Position numbers and translations under genes: made by a program. A DNA stretch of 15,335 bases, taken from Thermoflexus sp035573655 (lineage in GTDB: Bacteria; Chloroflexota; Anaerolineae; Thermoflexales; Thermoflexaceae). How positions within the stretch are numbered: the first letter of the stretch is position 1; each line of letters starts with the position of its first letter. Below, one piece after another: positions 7,043 through 13,198 of this stretch. The stretch is from positions 1 through 15,335 of the forward strand of contig DATMAC010000133.1 of assembly GCA_035573655.1 (NCBI GenBank), read 5' to 3'. The notes under the pieces are model-generated. The model ran no database searches, was not told where the DNA came from, and worked only from the letters and a program-made list of their open reading frames with translations.

Positions 7043-7918
7043 TCAGCCTTTCAGGGTTCCCCCTCCCAACCCACGAACCAGGTAACGCTGCACGAAGAGC
7101 GAGGCGATCAGGACAGGGATCACTGCCGAGGTGATGGCGACGGACATCTTCCCCATATCCACGCCCCGGAAGGTCCAGTAGCCGGCGATGGCCACCGGGA
7201 GCGTTTTGGCGTGGCCCCCCGCCAGGATGAGGGCGTAGAACGTCTCGTTCCAGGACATGATGAACGTGAACAGCCCAGCGGCTGCCAGCCCGGGCCGAGC
7301 AGCCGGCAGCACCACCCGGAGGAAGGCCTGCCACCGGGTGCAGCCGTCCACCATCGCCTGCTCCTCCAGATCCCGCGGCACATCCTCGAAGAACCCGATC
7401 AGGAACCAGGTGACCAAGGGGGCGATGAAGGTGAGGTGGGCGATGGCGACGGCCCAAATCGTATCCAGCAAGCCGGTGTAGTACGCCATCAGGAAAAAGG
7501 GGATGATGAACAGAGCAGGGGGCATCATCTGGGCAGCCAGGATGAGAAAGCGCAAGCCGGTGCCGCCGGTTCGAAAGCGCGAGAAGGCGTAGGCGGCCGG
7601 CGCGCCCACCGCCAGGGAGACCCCCACGGTGATCACTCCGACCGCCAGACTGTTTAGGAAGTAGCGGGCGAACGGCGAGCCCAGCCAGACCTCGGCCCAG
7701 TTGGTCGTCGTCGGCTCGAACCCCAGCAGAGCCGGGCTCATCAACTCCGCCGGCGGCTTGATGGAGGCGATGAAGATCCAAAAGAAAGGGAAAAGGGTGA
7801 AGACGGCCACGACGGAGAGGATGCCGAAGCGGATCGCAGCTGCCCCGTGCCGCCGCCAGCGCAGGGCCGCTTGGGCTGGGAAAGCCCTCCAGGTGATCGC
7901 CCGAGCCAGCCCGGTCAT
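7043..7918 (-). CDS. CUT1 sugar ABC transporter permease, MalG type
   Basis: A 291-residue inner-membrane protein with about six helices, beginning near residues 31-51. The EAA loop, which docks the ATPase, reads EEQAMVDGCTRWQAFLRVVLP (185-205), with Gly192 and the LP pair conserved. SWNETFYALIL and the late Gly-rich C-terminus are typical of MalG-like subunits. It pairs with the MalF-type subunit encoded just upstream; the two genes overlap by 4 nt (ATGA at 7915-7918), a sign of translational coupling. The pair should form the transmembrane channel for the sugar delivered by the binding lipoprotein. Since the EAA loop is intact, an ATPase encoded elsewhere is expected to serve it. Confidence 0.93.
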   Translation of the reverse strand: MTGLARAITWRAFPAQAALRWRRHGAAAIRFGILSVVAVFTLFPFFWIFIASIKPPAELMSPALLGFEPTTTNWAEVWLGSPFARYFLNSLAVGVITVGVSLAVGAPAAYAFSRFRTGGTGLRFLILAAQMMPPALFIIPFFLMAYYTGLLDTIWAVAIAHLTFIAPLVTWFLIGFFEDVPRDLEEQAMVDGCTRWQAFLRVVLPAARPGLAAAGLFTFIMSWNETFYALILAGGHAKTLPVAIAGYWTFRGVDMGKMSVAITSAVIPVLIASLFVQRYLVRGLGGGTLKG

Positions 7919-8784
7919 GCAAGGGCCTCCTGACGGCGCAGGGTTCGGAAGAGCAGAATCACCAGGAGGAAGATCACCGCACCCAAAGTGATCGCCATGG
8001 CAGCCGCCTCACCCAGACGGAAATACAGAAAGCCCACCCGATAGATATGGAACAGGATGGTCTCCGTGCGCTCGCCGGGACCACCCCGGGTGATGGCGTA
8101 GACATACTCGAAAACCCGGAAGGCATCCAGCATGCGGATCAGCACAGCAGCCAGGATGACTGGGCGGAGCAGCGGGATCACCAGATGCCACACGATTTGG
8201 CGCTCCGAAGCCCCATCCACCCGAGCGGCCTCCAGAGGGTCCGGAGGCATAGCCTCCAAACCGGCCAGCAGAAGGAGGATCATCAACGGGGTCCATTGCC
8301 AAACGTCGATGAGGATCAGAGAGAAGAGCGCCAGGTCCGGCCCGAACCAATCGATCTCAACCCCTAAGGCCCGCAAGGCGGCAGGGATGATCCCCAGCTG
8401 GTTGTTCAGCAGGAATCGAAACATCAACCCCACCGCGATCGGGGTCACAAACATGGGCGTCAGTAGAACCGCGCGGAAGATGTTCTGGAAGAGGATAGGC
8501 CGCCAGAGCAGATAGGCCAGCAGGAAGCCCAAAACCAGCTCCAGCCCTACCGCCCCGAACACGAAGACCAGGGTGTTACGCATGGCCGTCCAGAAAGAAG
8601 GGTTGTTGAATACCCCGATGTATTGATCTGGGCCGACCCAGCGGACCTCGTGCAGGGCGGTCAGGCGATAGTCGTGGAGCGAGATGAAGGCGGCGAAGGT
8701 CATCGGATACCCTTGCACCAGAAGCAGGATGCTCAGAAGGGGAAGCACCATCCAGCGGCCCAACCGGCGATCGCGACGACCCAT
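7915..8784 (-). CDS. CUT1 sugar ABC transporter permease, MalF type
   Basis: A 289-residue inner-membrane protein with six predicted helices. The EAA loop is at about 185-211 (LEAARVDGASERQIVWHLVIP), and the YAITRGGPGERT segment (229-240) is characteristic of MalF-like CUT1 subunits. Its length and N-terminus (short basic MGRRDRRLGR then a first helix) match the common short MalF/UgpA form lacking a large periplasmic insert. The start is supported by GGAGGAGG about 6 nt upstream. This ribosome site directly abuts a strong hairpin (8798-8830) that separates it from the binding-protein gene. It partners with the MalG-type protein encoded next. Confidence 0.94.
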   Translation of the reverse strand: MGRRDRRLGRWMVLPLLSILLLVQGYPMTFAAFISLHDYRLTALHEVRWVGPDQYIGVFNNPSFWTAMRNTLVFVFGAVGLELVLGFLLAYLLWRPILFQNIFRAVLLTPMFVTPIAVGLMFRFLLNNQLGIIPAALRALGVEIDWFGPDLALFSLILIDVWQWTPLMILLLLAGLEAMPPDPLEAARVDGASERQIVWHLVIPLLRPVILAAVLIRMLDAFRVFEYVYAITRGGPGERTETILFHIYRVGFLYFRLGEAAAMAITLGAVIFLLVILLFRTLRRQEALA

Positions 8785-8797
8785 CCGGTCCTCCTCC

Positions 8798-8830
8798 GCC
8801 GGGGTGGGCTTCGCTCAAGCCCACCCCGGC
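8798..8830 (-). promoter_or_regulatory. Strong hairpin between binding-protein and permease genes
   Basis: Perfect 14-bp arms (8798-8811 and 8817-8830) surround a 5-nt loop. There is no T-run. It lies 15 nt after the stop of the binding-protein gene, and its base touches the Shine-Dalgarno site of the MalF-type gene. Such intercistronic hairpins are known to protect upstream binding-protein mRNA and lower expression of the permeases; here it could also limit ribosome access. Confidence 0.75.
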
Positions 8831-8845
8831 GCGGGATCCCAAAGG

Positions 8846-10144
8846 TTACTTGCCCAGGATGCGGCGCACCTGGGCGGCGGCGTCTTTCAACGCCTGCTCC
8901 GCCGTTTTCTCCCCCGCCACGGCGGCGTTCAGCTCGGTGCCCACCACCTGAATGATTTCCTCCGCCTTCGGTCCCCGGGCCAGAGGCTCAGCGTCTTCCA
9001 GGATGCGGAGCACAGTCTCATAATAGGACTGACCGAACCCCTTCTGCCAGACCTCCGGATCCTTCATGGCGCTGACCCGGACGGGAGCCCCGCCCAGGAT
9101 CACCCGTTGCTTCTCGATCCGCTTGGAAGTGATCCACGCGATGAAACGCCATGAGGCGTCCTTGTTGGGCGCGTTGCGGGGGATCGCCCAGTGCCAGGCG
9201 CCCAGCACTGCCTTGCCGCCGGGCACTTCGTAGAGGGCGAACTTCCCGGCCAGAGCGCCGGCCGGCCCCTGGGGGTTGTTCAGGGTCGGCAGCATCCAGT
9301 TATAGCTGAGCATCGTGGCCGCCTCCCCTGCGGCCATGCTACGCAGCGCCTCATCGAAGCCCCAGTTCAAAGAGCCCGGCGGGGCGGCCGTCTTGTACAT
9401 CTCGATGTAAAGCTCCAGCGCCCGGATGGCCTCGGGGCGGTCGATGATTACATTCCCCTGCTCATCCATCAGGTTCCCCCCGGCGGCGTAGAGCCAGTTC
9501 TTCCACTCCTCGAACACCTTATAACCGCGCTGAGGTTGCATCGCCGCGCCGTAGATCTTTCCCCCGCTCTGTTCCTTGAAGAACTTGGCCACTGCCACAT
9601 AGTCCTCCAGCGTGGTAGGGGGAGCCAAGGGCTTGCCGAACTTCTTCTGATAGGCATCCCGATAAGCGGGGTCATCGAACAGATCCTGGCGGACGATCAA
9701 ACCGAGGGCGTAGTTGTAGAAGGGGATGCCGTAGATCTTGCCGCCCACCACCCCGATGTCCCGGACCGGCTTCACGAAATCCTCGAAATCGTAATCGGGG
9801 ATCGCCCGGATCCGGTCATCCAGCGGCTCCAGGAAATTCCCGGCCACGAACTCGTCCATCCAGGGGTTATCCACGATGATCACGTCGTAGGTTGCCCGGG
9901 GGGCCATGAAGGAGGCCAGGATCTTATCTCGCATGGCATCATAGGGCATAGCGTCGATCACTACCTTGATCCCCGGGTTCTCTTTCTCAAAATCCGAAAG
10001 CAGTTTACGGATGACGTCGGTGTCGGGCACCTGTTCCATGATAATGGTCAAGGTGACCGGGGATGGCACGCCCGGCCGGCATCCGCTGAACCCAAACCCC
10101 AGGATCCCCAGCGCAACGATCAACAGAAGGACTCGGCGGAACAT
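8846..10144 (-). CDS. Sugar ABC transporter substrate-binding lipoprotein (family 1)
   Basis: A 432-residue extracellular binding protein. The N-terminus has a basic start, a hydrophobic stretch and GFSGC, giving Cys22 as the lipid anchor. The mature protein begins TLTIIMEQVPDTDVIRKLLSDFEKENPGIKVVIDAMPYD, typical of SBP_bac_1 proteins of the CUT1 class. Later segments such as GIPFYNYALGLIVRQDLFDD, AAGEAATMLSYNWMLP and GAWHWAIPRNAPNKDASWRF fit the hinge and ligand-site regions of this fold. The ribosome site AAGGAGGTG, 4 nt before the ATG, is near-perfect, suiting the high expression usual for binding proteins. It delivers a sugar or polyol to the MalF/MalG-type pair encoded downstream. The ligand is unknown. 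Confidence 0.94.
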   Translation of the reverse strand: MFRRVLLLIVALGILGFGFSGCRPGVPSPVTLTIIMEQVPDTDVIRKLLSDFEKENPGIKVVIDAMPYDAMRDKILASFMAPRATYDVIIVDNPWMDEFVAGNFLEPLDDRIRAIPDYDFEDFVKPVRDIGVVGGKIYGIPFYNYALGLIVRQDLFDDPAYRDAYQKKFGKPLAPPTTLEDYVAVAKFFKEQSGGKIYGAAMQPQRGYKVFEEWKNWLYAAGGNLMDEQGNVIIDRPEAIRALELYIEMYKTAAPPGSLNWGFDEALRSMAAGEAATMLSYNWMLPTLNNPQGPAGALAGKFALYEVPGGKAVLGAWHWAIPRNAPNKDASWRFIAWITSKRIEKQRVILGGAPVRVSAMKDPEVWQKGFGQSYYETVLRILEDAEPLARGPKAEEIIQVVGTELNAAVAGEKTAEQALKDAAAQVRRILGK

Positions 10145-10161
10145 TTTTCACCTCCTTGTAA

Positions 10162-10194
10162 ACCTGAGGGAAAACTTGCTCTAGCACCTGAGGG
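10162..10194 (-). promoter_or_regulatory. Direct repeat CCCTCAGGT upstream of the binding-protein gene
   Basis: Two identical 9-mers, CCCTCAGGT on the minus strand (10162-10170 and 10186-10194), lie 24 nt apart start to start, just before the ribosome site of the binding-protein gene. DeoR-family regulators often bind repeated half-sites, so this is a candidate operator. No copy was found at the deoR promoter, which weakens the link. Confidence 0.35.
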
Positions 10195-10211
10195 CACGCT
10201 GCGAAAGATGT

Positions 10212-10257
10212 CTCATGCTGGATCCTGCCCATGAAACCAGGCATGAGGTCTTCATGC
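10212..10257 (-). promoter_or_regulatory. Competing hairpins in the binding-protein leader
   Basis: GCATGA at 10241-10246 can pair with TCATGC at 10213-10218, as part of a 10-bp stem with one bulge (10212-10221 and 10237-10247). It can instead pair with TCATGC at 10252-10257 through a 5-nt loop. The two structures exclude each other. There is no T-run beside either, so a terminator role is not shown. Confidence 0.3.
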
Positions 10258-10324
10258 TGCCCGTAGATGGCACATGCGGGTTCCCAGATAGCTCATCAAG
10301 ACGAACGAAAGGAAGGATACATAG

Positions 10325-10363
10325 ATAACGTTTGCTCAGGTTTTCCACCTTCACCTGGGCCAT
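10325..10363 (-). pseudogene. N-terminal remnant of a MalK/UgpC-type ABC ATPase
   Basis: An ATG 6 nt after the btpA stop opens MAQVKVENLSKRY, the standard first strand of sugar-importer ATPases of the MalK/UgpC/MsmK group, where the next residue is normally Gly followed by the route to Walker A. Here the frame changes to unrelated sequence (LCILPF...) and runs about 47 more codons with no Walker A, signature or Walker B. The remaining 180 nt to the binding-protein gene show no other ATPase segment. The simplest reading is an internal deletion that removed almost all of the ATPase gene from this operon. The match is short, but its position, directly after btpA and before the other transporter parts, supports it. 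Confidence 0.6.
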
Positions 10364-10369
10364 CGTGTC

Positions 10370-11182
10370 CTATCCCTCCGCCCGAAGCCGACGCACGATC
10401 TCCATAAACGACCGCACCCGCTCGGGGTCGACCGGATTCCAGGTGATGCCGTCCACCTTCAGGCTGGAGCCAACGATCACCCCATCGGCAAAGGGCAGAA
10501 GATCGGCGATGTTGTCGTGGCGGGCCCCGGTGTTGATGAAGACCGGGATCGCCCCGGCGGCCTCTTTGACCGCCCGCAAGTCCTCAGCCCGGACGGGCGC
10601 GCTGGTCATGGGGCCGGAGACGCAGATCCCATCCGGAAGGCTGGAGAAAACCACGGAGCGGGTCACCTCCGCCAGCGGCCGGACGCCAACCGGGGCCGCA
10701 AATTCGGCGTTGATGTTAAACAACAACCGGATTCGGTCGGCACCGATGAACCGACGATACCGCAGGACCTCCCCGGCCGATGGGCTCCAGAGCCCCATGT
10801 CGCTGGCGTAAACCCCCGTGAACACCTCCCGGATGAACTGGGCCCCCGTGGCGTGGGCCACCGCTAAAGCGGCGATGGGATCCCAGAGAATATCGATCCC
10901 GAAGGGCACCCGGATCTCGTCCCGCAGCTGCCCAACTACCGCCGCCATCGCCGCCACCACCGAGGGCTCCGCCCGCAACATGTAGGGCCGGTCGTTCTCG
11001 TTGCAGAACATCACGCCGTCGATGCCGCCGTCCTGAAGGGCATGTAGATCCCGCCGAGCCCATTCCAGAACCCCCTCCATCCCTTTTTCCGCGTCATAAA
11101 GAGGGGAGCCCGGAAGGGCCGGAAGATGAATCATCCCGATCACGGGCTTGGAGACACCGAAAACCTCTTGCAGCCAAGACAT
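10370..11182 (-). CDS. BtpA/SgcQ-family TIM-barrel protein
   Basis: A 270-residue protein covering the whole BtpA family. It opens KPVIGMIHLPALPGSPLYD (about 12-30), then shows DGVMFCNENDRPYM, GIDILWDP, FIREVFTGVYASDMG, and the C-terminal phosphate-site-like segment FINTGARHDNIADLLPFADGVIVGSSLKVDG. The INTG and NENDRPY forms look closer to SgcQ of sugar operons than to photosystem-biogenesis BtpA. SgcQ-type proteins are annotated as putative nucleosidases or phosphosugar enzymes, without a firm reaction that I know of. The ATG at 11182 has GGGAG 8-9 nt upstream; a GTG five codons earlier has no ribosome site. It sits between deoR and the transporter, so it probably acts on the imported sugar or its phosphate. 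Confidence 0.88.
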   Translation of the reverse strand: MSWLQEVFGVSKPVIGMIHLPALPGSPLYDAEKGMEGVLEWARRDLHALQDGGIDGVMFCNENDRPYMLRAEPSVVAAMAAVVGQLRDEIRVPFGIDILWDPIAALAVAHATGAQFIREVFTGVYASDMGLWSPSAGEVLRYRRFIGADRIRLLFNINAEFAAPVGVRPLAEVTRSVVFSSLPDGICVSGPMTSAPVRAEDLRAVKEAAGAIPVFINTGARHDNIADLLPFADGVIVGSSLKVDGITWNPVDPERVRSFMEIVRRLRAEG

Positions 11183-11239
11183 CTGGATGGCTCCCACCAG
11201 GAAGTAATGAATGCGATCATCCAGGAAAACTTCCCAACG

Positions 11240-12064
11240 TCACATCTTGATTCGTCCCCTGCGTACTGAGGGGGCCTGACGCCTTTCCTCCCGATCCTCC
11301 GTCACCGGCACCACCTGCACCTCCACGCCCAACTCGCGCAGTCGGGCAACGATTTGGGGATCGGCGCCGGCGTCGGTGATAATCCGATGCACGCGCTGGA
11401 CAGGGCAGATAGCTGTGAAGGAGACATGGCCCAGCTTGGTGTGGTCGGCGAGAACGATGATCTCCCGCGAGCGCTCCAGGAAGACCTTCTTCACCTCCAC
11501 ATCGTCCAGGCTGAAGTCCGTGCACCCCGCCTCTGGATCGAGACCGGCCACCCCCATGAAGAAGCGATCGTAGTAAAACTGGGCCGCCATCCGCAGGGCC
11601 AGAGGACCGACGATGGAAAACTCCTTTTTGCGCAGCTGACCACCCAGCAGGAAGACCGCAATCTCCGTATTGGCCAGCAGCTGGGCGATGGGAACGGATG
11701 CGGTGAACACTGTGAGGTTTCGACGCGGGCGGAGAAGGCGAGCCAGCTCAAAGGTGGTTGAGCCCACATCCAAGGCGACGACATCGCCCTCCCGAATGAA
11801 ATCCAGAGCCGCCCGGGCGATCGCCCGCTTCTCCGGGAGATGCGACCGCGCCCGTGTGAGATAGGGAATCTCGTGGCCGATCCCCGGCGTGCCTAAGGAC
11901 GCTCCACCCCAGGTGCGGACAATCAGTCCCTCCTCCGCCAACACCTGGAGATCCCGACGGATGGTCGGCAGCGAGGCCCCCGTCAACCGCGCCAGCTCCT
12001 CCGCTGTCGCGAAAGAGCGCTCGCTCAGGATCTGCAGGATCTGTTCCCGTCGCGCAGCCCGCAT
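11240..12064 (-). CDS. DeoR/GlpR-family transcriptional repressor
   Basis: A 274-residue regulator of normal DeoR size. The N-terminal winged helix (about 5-57) reads REQILQILSERS, TAEELARLTGASLPTIRRDL and EGLIVRTWGGA. The C-terminal sugar-phosphate isomerase-like sensor domain has LDVGSTTFELARLL, FLLGGQLRKKEFSIVG, FFMGVAGLDPEAGCTDFS and the late ADHTKLG. By family it should bind operators as a repressor and release on binding a phosphorylated sugar made by the pathway, here possibly the FGGY product. It is first in the minus-strand locus, 57 nt before btpA, with a sigma70-type promoter immediately upstream and AGGAGG 5-6 nt before its ATG. Confidence 0.95.
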   Translation of the reverse strand: MRAARREQILQILSERSFATAEELARLTGASLPTIRRDLQVLAEEGLIVRTWGGASLGTPGIGHEIPYLTRARSHLPEKRAIARAALDFIREGDVVALDVGSTTFELARLLRPRRNLTVFTASVPIAQLLANTEIAVFLLGGQLRKKEFSIVGPLALRMAAQFYYDRFFMGVAGLDPEAGCTDFSLDDVEVKKVFLERSREIIVLADHTKLGHVSFTAICPVQRVHRIITDAGADPQIVARLRELGVEVQVVPVTEDREERRQAPSVRRGRIKM

Positions 12065-12080
12065 TTTCCCTCCTGATTAC

Positions 12081-12109
12081 AGTTTAATCGACTTGGAGCG
12101 ATTTGTCAA
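12081..12109 (-). promoter_or_regulatory. Sigma70-type promoter of deoR and the sugar locus
   Basis: On the minus strand, TTGACA (12109-12104) is separated by exactly 17 nt from TAAACT (12086-12081). The predicted start would leave a leader of only about 10 nt carrying the AGGAGG site of the DeoR gene. TAATCGA occurs at 12085-12091, overlapping the -10, and again at 12131-12137; it could be part of an autoregulatory operator, but this is speculative. Confidence 0.75.
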
Positions 12110-12134
12110 GATTCAGTTGTTTTCAATCTATAAT
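12103..12134 (+). promoter_or_regulatory. Possible plus-strand promoter for the methyltransferase
   Basis: A consensus -10 TATAAT lies at 12129-12134 on the plus strand. The best -35 match, TTGTCA at 12103-12108, is 20 nt away, longer than usual, and overlaps the -35 of the divergent deoR promoter. If both are used, the two polymerases would compete for the same bases. Confidence 0.3.
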
Positions 12135-12225
12135 CGATCAACTAGCGATCATCCTCGCTGCCAGCCTCGGGAGGGGCGAGATCCGTTATCCGCTAAGCAG
12201 TGCGATCATAGAGGAGAAGCGGACG

Positions 12226-12246
12226 ATGCCCGCGATCGAAGCTTGA
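12226..12246 (+). CDS. Possible 6-codon leader peptide
   Basis: ATG at 12226 opens MPAIEA and stops with TGA 17 nt before the methyltransferase start. GAGGAG lies 9 nt upstream, a plausible ribosome site. It could couple translation to the next gene, but so short a frame can easily occur by chance. Confidence 0.15.
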   Translation: MPAIEA

Positions 12247-12263
12247 GGGATCACAGGAGGCAT

Positions 12264-12983
12264 ATGCTGGATCTTTCCCGCCAAGAGAGGTACCGCGCCT
12301 GGTATCAGAGGCGACGGCCCGGATGGCGGCCCGCCGGTGAGGTGTTCAACGCCCTGCTGGAGCCGCTGCTCGCGCCGGATGCCCGCGCGCTGGACGCCGG
12401 GTGCGGCCGGTTCGGGGCGCTGGGCCGCTTCCGGGAGCGGGTCGGGCTGGCCATCGGGGTGGACGCGGATTTCCCCTCCCTTCTGGAAAACCCGATCCTC
12501 CCCCTCCGCGCCCAGGCCCGGCTGGAGGCCCTGCCCTTCCCGGCCCACACCTTCGATCTGGTCCTGTGCACTTGGGTGATCGAGCACCTACCGGACCCTC
12601 TGACCGCCTTCCGAGAGATCGCCCGCGTCCTGAAGCCCGGGGGAGCGCTGCTCCTGATCACCCCCAACGCGCGCCATCCCCTCGTCGCCCTCAGCCGCTG
12701 GATCCCCTCCTGGCTGCGCCCCCGCCTCATCCATCGTCTCTACGGACGCGCGCCTTCCGACATCTTCCCGGTTTTCTACCGCGCCAACACGCCCCGGACG
12801 CTCCGCCGCCGGTTGCGCGAGGCCGGCCTCCGGGAGGCCGCCTGGTTCGAGATCGAAGACCCCACTTACTGGGCTTTCCACCCGCTGCCCTTCGCTTTGG
12901 CATCCCTCTACGAGCGGCTCACCGCATGGCCGCCGCTGCGCGGATGGCGGATCCACCTCGTGGGCATGTTCCAGAAGGCATAA
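12264..12983 (+). CDS. Class I SAM-dependent methyltransferase (type 11)
   Basis: A 239-residue methyltransferase. Motif I is ALDAGCGRFG (about 42-51), followed by the acidic IGVDAD, then LPFPAHTFDLVLCTWVIEHLPDP and REIARVLKPGGALLLITPN, a standard Methyltransf_11 core. The C-terminal 90 residues (after WIPSWLRP) vary in this family and set the substrate. The frame is open from 11889, but the ATG at 12264 preceded by AGGAGG (3 nt spacing, rather tight) is the only start with a ribosome site, and the upstream part overlaps deoR antisense. It is transcribed away from the sugar locus. Its acceptor is unknown; similar proteins modify lipids, quinones or glycan precursors. Confidence 0.9.
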   Translation: MLDLSRQERYRAWYQRRRPGWRPAGEVFNALLEPLLAPDARALDAGCGRFGALGRFRERVGLAIGVDADFPSLLENPILPLRAQARLEALPFPAHTFDLVLCTWVIEHLPDPLTAFREIARVLKPGGALLLITPNARHPLVALSRWIPSWLRPRLIHRLYGRAPSDIFPVFYRANTPRTLRRRLREAGLREAAWFEIEDPTYWAFHPLPFALASLYERLTAWPPLRGWRIHLVGMFQKA

Positions 12984-13084
12984 GCTCCAAACGAACGGCG
13001 GCCAAGGGTCGTCGACCTTTCAACTTCCATCTGAGATCTCGCCTCAGGGGGCAGCTGAGCATCGCAGCGGCCCGCCCGCCGGGA

Positions 13085-13113
13085 TTGTCGATTGAAGGCT
13101 GGATGATTAAAAT
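13085..13113 (+). promoter_or_regulatory. Sigma70-type promoter upstream of the alpha-glucosidase
   Basis: TTGTCG (13085-13090) and TAAAAT (13108-13113) are separated by exactly 17 nt. The predicted start near 13120 leaves a leader of about 80 nt that contains TTCCAA repeats and the hairpin at 13140-13164. This suggests the GH13 gene has its own promoter rather than relying on the methyltransferase transcript. Confidence 0.6.
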
Positions 13114-13139
13114 TTCCAAGATTTTCCAACGGCTTCCAA
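13114..13139 (+). repeat. Three TTCCAA direct repeats with 10-bp period
   Basis: TTCCAA occurs at 13114-13119, 13124-13129 and 13134-13139, exactly one helical turn apart. The array starts right at the -10 and covers the predicted transcription start, a position suited to an operator bound on one face of the DNA. The regulator is not evident from the window. Confidence 0.55.
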
Positions 13140-13164
13140 TGCGGCCTTCAGCCGCACCATTTTT
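13140..13164 (+). terminator. Terminator-like hairpin in the alpha-glucosidase leader
   Basis: TGCGGC (13140-13145), a 5-nt loop, GCCGCA (13151-13156), then CCA and TTTTT (13160-13164). The stem is short but perfect and GC-rich. It lies downstream of the predicted promoter and about 20 nt before the GH13 ribosome site. It may end readthrough from the methyltransferase or act as an attenuator of the GH13 gene. Confidence 0.5.
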
Positions 13165-13198
13165 AAGCCCATCCCACCTCAACACTGGAGGGCCTTCG

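Noticed and set aside
6662..7657. Plus-strand open frame of 331 codons opposite kinase and permease
   Set aside because: Low-complexity Pro/Gly/Arg composition and antisense to two clear genes.
7029..7922. N-terminal extension of the FGGY kinase frame to a 799-residue protein
   Set aside because: The extra 298 residues lie in a different frame of the MalG-type permease gene and are low-complexity Gly/Arg/His-rich sequence; the kinase starts at 7028 with its own ribosome site.
9191..10234. Plus-strand open frame of 347 codons opposite the binding-protein gene
   Set aside because: It is antisense to a well-recognised gene, has no family resemblance and no good ribosome site; a usual side effect of high GC.
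11889..12263. Upstream extension of the methyltransferase frame
   Set aside because: It overlaps deoR antisense and crosses the divergent promoter region; the SAM domain is complete from the ATG at 12264.
12401..13198. N-terminal extension of the GH13 frame to an 846-residue protein
   Set aside because: The extension is a shadow of the methyltransferase in another frame, Pro/Arg-rich and without a domain; the GH13 fold begins right at 13199 after GGAGGG.
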